From Bacilli bacterium (lineage in GTDB: Bacteria > Bacillota_I > Bacilli_A > ML615J-28 > CAG-313), in contig CAADXH010000051.1 in assembly GCA_900752975.1 (NCBI GenBank), forward strand, positions 1-10,335: a DNA stretch of 10,335 nucleotides. Direction: 5' to 3'. Made by a program: the position numbers and the translations under genes. The notes under the pieces were generated by a model. That model searched no databases. It saw nothing but the letters and a program-made list of their open reading frames with translations, and was not told where the DNA came from. Shown here piece by piece: positions 6,406-10,335 of this stretch (the first letter of the stretch is position 1; every line of letters starts with the position of its first letter).

Positions 6406-6419
6406 AAAAGAGGGAAATT

Positions 6420-7025
6420 ATGAATACTATTATAACAATAGGACGTGAATTTGGTAGTGGTGGCCGTGAACTTGGCAGAAGACTTGCTGAAGAGTTGGGT
6501 TATGAATATTATGATAAAGAAATAATAACTGAGATTGCGAAAAAGACTTCATTATCTGAAGAGTATGTTCAAGAAGTAATTGAAAAAACCCCACATAATT
6601 TGTACCCAATTACAGTAGGTCACACCATTAATTTTATGGTTGAAGATTATCACTTAACACAAATGCAAAACATTTATCAAGCTCAAACAGAAATAATTAA
6701 GGAGCTTGCTCAAAAATCATCATGTGTCATTGTTGGTAGATGTGCTGACTATATTCTTAAAGACTTTAACCCTTACCGTATATTTGTTTATGCGGAAATG
6801 GAAAGCAGAATAAAAAGATGTGTAAGTCGTAAACCAAATGATGAAGAACTAACTGAAAAACAAATGATGAAACAAATTAAAAAAATTGACAAAGACCGTG
6901 CTCGCTATTATTCTTACTATACAGGCCAAAAATGGGGCGATCCTATTAATTATGATTTATGTATTAATACTACTAATTGTGTAATTAAAGAAGTAGTACC
7001 AGTTATCAGCAAATTATTTAAATAA
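6420..7025 (+). CDS. Cytidylate kinase-like family protein (P-loop NTPase)
   Basis: It has 201 residues and belongs to the cytidylate kinase-like group (Pfam Cytidylate_kin2), not to true Cmk. The phosphate-binding loop is ITIGREFGSGGRELG (5-19), in the family's GxxxxGGR form rather than GxxxxGK[ST]. CVIVGRCADYIL near 102-113 is the second conserved block, and KIDKDRARYYSYYTG near 158-172 is the lid-like Arg-rich region. Its substrate is unknown; nucleotide kinase activity should not be assumed. AGAGGG (6409-6414) gives a ribosome site six bases before ATG, and only 14 bases separate it from the DUF1667 gene, so it is co-transcribed and last in the operon. The hairpin at 7028-7056 ends the transcript. 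Confidence 0.85.
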   Translation: MNTIITIGREFGSGGRELGRRLAEELGYEYYDKEIITEIAKKTSLSEEYVQEVIEKTPHNLYPITVGHTINFMVEDYHLTQMQNIYQAQTEIIKELAQKSSCVIVGRCADYILKDFNPYRIFVYAEMESRIKRCVSRKPNDEELTEKQMMKQIKKIDKDRARYYSYYTGQKWGDPINYDLCINTTNCVIKEVVPVISKLFK

Positions 7026-7027
7026 AG

Positions 7028-7056
7028 AAAAATACCTGTTGAAAAACAGGTATTTT
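7028..7056. terminator. Bidirectional intrinsic terminator between the redox operon and the MATE gene
   Basis: A perfect 12-bp stem pairs AAAATACCTGTT (7029-7040) with AACAGGTATTTT (7045-7056) around a GAAA loop. The stem ends in T on both strands, and the minus strand continues ATTTTTCTTTATT. The MATE stop codon (7055-7057) lies in its edge, so the convergent genes share it. Confidence 0.85.
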
Positions 7057-8506
7057 AAGCAGTTTTAAGGTCAGTTGTACATCTAAATTTCTTAAATAAT
7101 TTTCTTGAATAAATAAAGTAAGTAATTAGATGAATTAAGAAAGTTATAATCCAAGAAATTGGATATGAAATATATAACATATGTAAGTCATTGTAGTCTA
7201 CAAATGAAGTATATTCTCTAAAGATGAGATAAATCCAAGCAATTCTAAATCCACATACACCAACAATCGAAACAATCATTGGAAGTGTAGATGAACCAAG
7301 ACCACGAAGTACTCCAACCATTACATCCATAATACCACACAAGAAGTAAGGAAGGCAAAGATAATGTAGTCTAATGTATCCAACTTCAAGGGCGACTTGT
7401 GCTGCTTGAATGGCTTCTTCACTGTTACCAGTAGGTCTTATGTAAATTTTTAGAACTTGGCGGCCAAGAATAAAGAGTGCACCACCAAACACTAAAGCAA
7501 TCATTGTAACAATAACAAGTGAATAAATTGTAACTTTTTTAATATTCTTTTTGTTTTCAGCACCATAGTTTTGTCCAGTAAATGCTAGTGCCGCATGATA
7601 AACGGCATTCATTGCAGTATAGACAAAGCCTTCAATACTTGAAGCTGCTGAGTTACCATCCATAACTGCGGTTTTGTTTACAGTAAAACTATTTACAGAT
7701 GATTGAATAATAACATTAGAAATTGAGAAGATACATGATTGAATACCTGCAGGTAAACCAATTTTAACAATTTCAAGAAGTTCTTTTTTATGAATTTTTA
7801 ATTCATTAAATCTAAAACGATAACATTCATTAGATTTTAGTAATGTCCACATAATTAAAACACATGAAATAAGTTGAGATATGATTGTCGCAACCGCAAC
7901 CCCAGCAACTCCCATTTTACAAACAATGACAAAAAATAAATTCAAAATAATATTAACGATACCAGCAATTGATAGAAAATATAAAGGTCTCTTGGTATCG
8001 CCAATAGCCCTTAAAATTGCTGCCGCAAAGTTATAAACCATATTAAAAGGCATACCAATAAAATATATCTTTAAATATAATTCAGATAAATATAAATCAT
8101 TATTCATAAGTTTTAAGAAAGTACCAGCCATAAAGAATCCAATAATTCCAAGAATGGTACCAGTAATAAAACTTATAAGGATTGAGGTATGTACTACTTT
8201 ACCAATTCGGTCGTACTCTTTTGCTCCAAATAACTTTGCACATACCACGTTAGTACCAACGGATAGCCCCATAAAAAGGTTGACAATTAAATTAATTAAA
8301 GCAGAGGTTGAACCAACGGCTCCTAAGGCGCCTTCTTGATTACCGAAGTTACTAACAACTAAAAGGTCGGCCGCATTATAAAATAATTGTAACATCCCCA
8401 TTGCAGCAAGCGGTAGACTAAATATTATTATTTTTTTAAATAGATTACCACTACACATGTCAATCTCATGCTTTTTTACTTTTTTAATTTTTAATTCATT
8501 ATCCAT
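7055..8506 (-). CDS. MATE family multidrug/sodium (or proton) antiporter
   Basis: This 483-residue integral membrane protein of the usual MATE length has about twelve hydrophobic segments beginning near residue 25 (KIIIFSLPLAAMGMLQLFY). The first block NAADLLVVSNFGN followed by ALGAVGSTSALINL is the classic start of the first MatE repeat. The second repeat begins near residue 240 (ELLEIVKIGLPAGIQSCIF). It should export cationic drugs or metabolites in exchange for Na+ or H+; the substrate cannot be read from sequence. I chose ATG 8506: AAAGGTGA lies five bases upstream. The TTG at 8551 that opens the frame is the -35 box of the gene's own promoter and so cannot be translated from it. It is monocistronic, with a terminator before its promoter and another after its stop. 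Confidence 0.92.
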   Translation of the reverse strand: MDNELKIKKVKKHEIDMCSGNLFKKIIIFSLPLAAMGMLQLFYNAADLLVVSNFGNQEGALGAVGSTSALINLIVNLFMGLSVGTNVVCAKLFGAKEYDRIGKVVHTSILISFITGTILGIIGFFMAGTFLKLMNNDLYLSELYLKIYFIGMPFNMVYNFAAAILRAIGDTKRPLYFLSIAGIVNIILNLFFVIVCKMGVAGVAVATIISQLISCVLIMWTLLKSNECYRFRFNELKIHKKELLEIVKIGLPAGIQSCIFSISNVIIQSSVNSFTVNKTAVMDGNSAASSIEGFVYTAMNAVYHAALAFTGQNYGAENKKNIKKVTIYSLVIVTMIALVFGGALFILGRQVLKIYIRPTGNSEEAIQAAQVALEVGYIRLHYLCLPYFLCGIMDVMVGVLRGLGSSTLPMIVSIVGVCGFRIAWIYLIFREYTSFVDYNDLHMLYISYPISWIITFLIHLITYFIYSRKLFKKFRCTTDLKTA

Positions 8507-8522
8507 ATAATCACCTTTATAT

Positions 8523-8551
8523 ATTATACTCGTTTTTTTAGTTTCTTTCAA
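8523..8551 (-). promoter_or_regulatory. Sigma-A type promoter for the MATE gene
   Basis: On the minus strand TTGAAA (8546-8551) and TATAAT (8523-8528) are separated by exactly 17 bases. The expected start near 8516 falls within the AAAGGTGA ribosome site (8511-8518), so the leader is about ten bases long. Confidence 0.85.
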
Positions 8552-8586
8552 ATAAAGTGAAAAAGAAAAGGCTCACATAAACAACT

Positions 8587-8611
8587 AAAAAAGGCTAAGA
8601 TAACTTAGCCT
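8587..8611 (-). terminator. Intrinsic terminator of the aminopeptidase gene
   Basis: Read on the minus strand, AGGCTAAG (8604-8611) pairs with CTTAGCCT (8592-8599) across a TTAT loop. Six T then follow (complement of 8587-8592). It lies 11 bases after the aminopeptidase stop and before the MATE promoter, separating the two tandem genes. Confidence 0.88.
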
Positions 8612-8621
8612 CATATTTGGT

Positions 8622-9989
8622 TTATAGTTTATTAATGAATGCTTTATAAGCAAGGTATGCTTCGTATACATCAACCTTTGAAACAATTTCCATTGGAGCG
8701 TGCATATTTAATACCGCAATACCAGCATCAATTACATTCATATTGTAGTTGCCTAAGATGTAAGCAATTGTGCCGCCACCGCCTTGGTCAACTTTGCCAA
8801 GTTCAGCAGTTTGGAAGTTTACGTTATTGTCATCCATTACTCTTCTAATTTTGGCGAAGTATTCAGGCATTGCATCGTTACAACCACTCTTACCACGAGC
8901 ACCAGTATATTTGTTGAAACAAATACCATTACCTAAATATGCAGCATTCTTACTGTCATTAACACCTGCATATAGAGGATCAAATCCAGCAGAAACGTCA
9001 CTTGAAAGCATTTTAGTATTTTCCATAGCATGTCTTACTTTTAATTCATTATATTCGCCAGTTAAACTAATTACTTCAGCGATGATATTTTCGAAGAATT
9101 TAGATGACGCGCCGGTTGCACCAATAGAACCAACTTCCTCTTTATCAACTAAAATTGCACAAGTAGTATAAGTAGAAGTAGGAGTATCAATAACAGCACG
9201 TAATGAAGTGTAGGCACAAACTCTATCATCATGTCCATATCCTGCTACCATACTACGATCTAGACCATAGTCACGGGCTTTTCCGGCAGGAACAATTTCA
9301 AGTTCAGCACTTAAGAAATCTTCATTTTCAAAACCGTATTTTTCTTTAAGTAATTTCAAAACATTGGCTTTAACAGCATCTTTTTCTTCACATTCAAGTG
9401 GCATACTACCAAGAGTAAGATCTAAGTCTTCACCTTCAATAACTTTTGAAGCAGTTTTTTGAAGTTGATCACCAGATAGATGAATTAGTAAATCACTAAT
9501 ACCAACAACAGGATCATTGTCATCTTCACCAATAGTAACTTCAACGATACTACCATCTTTTTTACAAACAACACCGTGAATGGCAAGAGGAATAGTTACC
9601 CATTGATATTTTTTAATACCACCATAATAGTGAGTGTCAAGTAAAGCAAAACTATTACTTTCATATAAAGGGTTTTGTTTAACATCAAGTCTTGGCGAAT
9701 CAATGTGTGCTCCTAAAACACGAAGACCTTCTTCTAAAGGTTTCTCACCGATAACAAAAGCCACGAAGTTTTTGCCTTTATTTGTTGCGTAAACCTTATC
9801 ACCAGTTTTAAGAGATTTAAAGTCCTTAATGTTTTTAAAACCATTTTCTTCAGCTATTTTTACAGCTTGTTTTACACATTTTCTTTCCGTTTTACCAGTA
9901 GATATGAAATCTTTATATTCATCATTGAATTTCATTAATTCAGTTAATGCATTACCGGTATATTTACTCCATGCATTTTTTGCATACAT
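8622..9989 (-). CDS. apeA: M18 family zinc aminopeptidase
   Basis: It has 455 residues, the normal length of the bacterial M18 'aminopeptidase 1' group. This is a cytosolic di-zinc exopeptidase that removes N-terminal residues from peptides. Metal and catalytic residues fit the M18 pattern: His95-x-Asp97 in LGAHIDSPRLD, the bridging Asp in YGHDDRVCAYT (254/255), Glu284-Glu285 in VDKEEVGSIGATG, an Asp in SSDVSAGFDP (331-338), and His430 in LNMHAPMEIVS. The block YYGGIKKYQWVTIPLAIHG (121-139) is also typical. The frame could open 24 codons earlier at TTG 10061, but ATG 9989 carries AGGAG (9999-10003), and the -10 box at 10012-10017 would lie inside any longer version. It has no signal peptide and is monocistronic. 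The symbol follows common Firmicutes usage and is less certain than the family. Confidence 0.92.
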   Translation of the reverse strand: MYAKNAWSKYTGNALTELMKFNDEYKDFISTGKTERKCVKQAVKIAEENGFKNIKDFKSLKTGDKVYATNKGKNFVAFVIGEKPLEEGLRVLGAHIDSPRLDVKQNPLYESNSFALLDTHYYGGIKKYQWVTIPLAIHGVVCKKDGSIVEVTIGEDDNDPVVGISDLLIHLSGDQLQKTASKVIEGEDLDLTLGSMPLECEEKDAVKANVLKLLKEKYGFENEDFLSAELEIVPAGKARDYGLDRSMVAGYGHDDRVCAYTSLRAVIDTPTSTYTTCAILVDKEEVGSIGATGASSKFFENIIAEVISLTGEYNELKVRHAMENTKMLSSDVSAGFDPLYAGVNDSKNAAYLGNGICFNKYTGARGKSGCNDAMPEYFAKIRRVMDDNNVNFQTAELGKVDQGGGGTIAYILGNYNMNVIDAGIAVLNMHAPMEIVSKVDVYEAYLAYKAFINKL

Positions 9990-10011
9990 AATTATCATCT
10001 CCTTTATATTT

Positions 10012-10040
10012 ATTATACCACAAATTAACAAAAATAGTAA
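10012..10040 (-). promoter_or_regulatory. Extended -10 promoter for the aminopeptidase gene
   Basis: On the minus strand TGGTATAAT (10012-10020) is an extended -10 element. The -35 position 17 bases up reads TTACTA (10035-10040), a weak match, which the TGn extension would compensate. The start near 10005 lies next to the AGGAG ribosome site. Confidence 0.65.
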
Positions 10041-10141
10041 TAATTTTGTACTATTTCTCAAAATATAGTATAACTATAATCTAAGATAAACGGGAAATTC
10101 AAATGGCAAATAAAAATGATGTAAATATCTAAATAATATCG

Positions 10142-10147
10142 TATAAT
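10142..10147 (+). promoter_or_regulatory. -10 box for the 41-codon ORF
   Basis: TATAAT lies 17 bases before the ATG at 10165, the same short distance seen for the amidase and MATE genes. No good -35 is visible at 16-18 bases upstream (TGTAAA at 10120-10125 is the nearest), so promoter strength is uncertain. Confidence 0.4.
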
Positions 10148-10164
10148 ACTATTGAGGTATAGTC

Positions 10165-10290
10165 ATGAAAAAATTAAGTAAAATAGCAAAAATATATAAC
10201 AATAAAGAATTAAAAGAAAAGTCAATAGAACAACAAGATATCGTGGATAAAATTTGTTCGTGTACACTAGATTGTGTACACGAACACTGA
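10165..10290 (+). CDS. 41-residue ORF ending in a cysteine/histidine cluster; leader peptide or truncated gene
   Basis: I do not recognise it. ATG 10165 follows GAGG (10154-10157) at a normal seven-base distance, and a TATAAT lies just upstream, so it has the signals of an expressed gene. The first 30 residues are Lys/Ile/Glu-rich and probably helical (MKKLSKIAKIYNN...). The last 11 read CSCTLDCVHEH, a dense Cys/His cluster. These final codons coincide exactly with a perfect inverted repeat (10255-10286) and with a rise in G+C, so the cluster may be a by-product of that repeat. Two readings are open. It could be a regulatory leader peptide for the gene starting at 10332, where ribosomes would melt the hairpin. 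Or it could be a host gene cut short where another element joined at about 10255. It has no membrane segment or signal peptide. Confidence 0.5.
   Translation: MKKLSKIAKIYNNKELKEKSIEQQDIVDKICSCTLDCVHEH
10255..10286. repeat. Perfect 13-bp inverted repeat
   Basis: TGTTCGTGTACAC (10255-10267) is mirrored by GTGTACACGAACA (10274-10286) around a TAGATT loop. No T-run follows, so it is not a terminator. A second short dyad, TGAC-N5-GTCA (10288-10300), and a third, TGAGA-N6-TCTCA (10317-10332), follow. The last holds the AAGGA ribosome site of the next gene in its loop. Confidence 0.85.
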
Positions 10291-10331
10291 CGGTTTGTCA
10301 ATCATCGTATGGGTTTTGAGAAAGGACTCTC

Positions 10332-10335
10332 ATGA
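10332..10335 (+). CDS. Start of a further gene, cut by the window end
   Basis: GAAAGGA (10320-10326) is a strong ribosome site and is followed five bases later by ATG at 10332. Only the first codon and one base are in the window, so the product cannot be named. It lies 41 bases after the small ORF and downstream of three stem-loops, which suggests control at the level of its leader. Confidence 0.45.

Noticed and set aside
8507..8551. TTG start giving the MATE protein 15 extra residues
   Set aside because: That TTG is the -35 box of the promoter; ATG 8506 has AAAGGTGA at the right distance.
8639..9171. Open frames on the + strand opposite the aminopeptidase
   Set aside because: They are antisense to a protein with all M18 metal ligands and have no start signals.
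10255..10286. LexA (SOS) operator
   Set aside because: The repeat contains CGAAC and GTTCG, but in the opposite order and spacing from CGAAC-N4-GTTCG, so it is not a Bacillus-type LexA box.
1..10335. CRISPR array, tRNA or rRNA genes, or defence system
   Set aside because: No spaced direct repeats, no cloverleaf-like segments, no rRNA-like conserved sequence, and no recognisable nuclease or defence gene is present.

Overview
The window looks like chromosomal DNA from an AT-rich, low-GC Bacillota, probably an anaerobe of the Erysipelotrichia / RF39-like / clostridial kind. The evidence is the strong A+T bias, purine-rich AGGAG/AGGTGA ribosome sites, TTGAAA-N17-TATAAT promoters, and family-level resemblance of the proteins. 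TGG encodes Trp and TGA acts as a stop, so the standard bacterial code applies. Taxon below phylum is inference.

Layout. (1) 1-1371 is a decayed zone. It opens with what looks like the right end of an IS3-family insertion sequence (1 to about 85). This is followed by the 3' remnant of a multi-pass membrane gene that also carries a frameshift (86-832). A bidirectional terminator (841-869) separates it from a convergent small-membrane-protein gene broken by two frameshifts (883-1371, minus). (2) 1381-1950 (minus) is an intact TetR-type regulator with a consensus promoter at 2034-2062 and palindromes nearby. Its stop codon lies in the ribosome site of the broken membrane gene, so the two form one operon. 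(3) 1951-2310 is a 360-base gap holding the tetR promoter, a perfect 19-bp palindrome, a long-range inverted repeat, an intrinsic terminator on the + strand with no gene before it, and the promoter of the next operon. (4) 2311-7025 is a tight + strand run: a cytoplasmic-looking zinc amidase, a GlpA-like FAD dehydrogenase with a C-terminal [2Fe-2S] domain, an FAD/NAD-type oxidoreductase, a four-cysteine DUF1667 protein, and a cytidylate-kinase-like NTPase. The three redox genes overlap by 8 bases at each junction and match the known anaerobic glycerol-3-phosphate dehydrogenase trio of Firmicutes and Thermotoga. (5) 7055-9989 (minus) holds a MATE transporter and an M18 metallo-aminopeptidase, each with its own promoter and terminator. 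(6) 9990-10335 contains a divergent intergenic region, a 41-codon + strand ORF ending in a perfect 13-bp inverted repeat, a marked jump in G+C, and the first bases of another + strand gene.

How the genes work together: the redox trio probably oxidises glycerol-3-phosphate (or a related 2-hydroxyacid-like substrate) and passes electrons through FAD and Fe-S to a pyridine nucleotide or another carrier. The amidase and kinase-like gene share the transcript by position, but no functional link is visible. MATE and M18 are ordinary housekeeping or accessory genes. I did not find a clearly new multi-gene system. The items most worth checking are the leader-like structures at 2111-2245, the small ORF with hairpin and composition break at 10165-10335, and the tetR / broken membrane gene pair.
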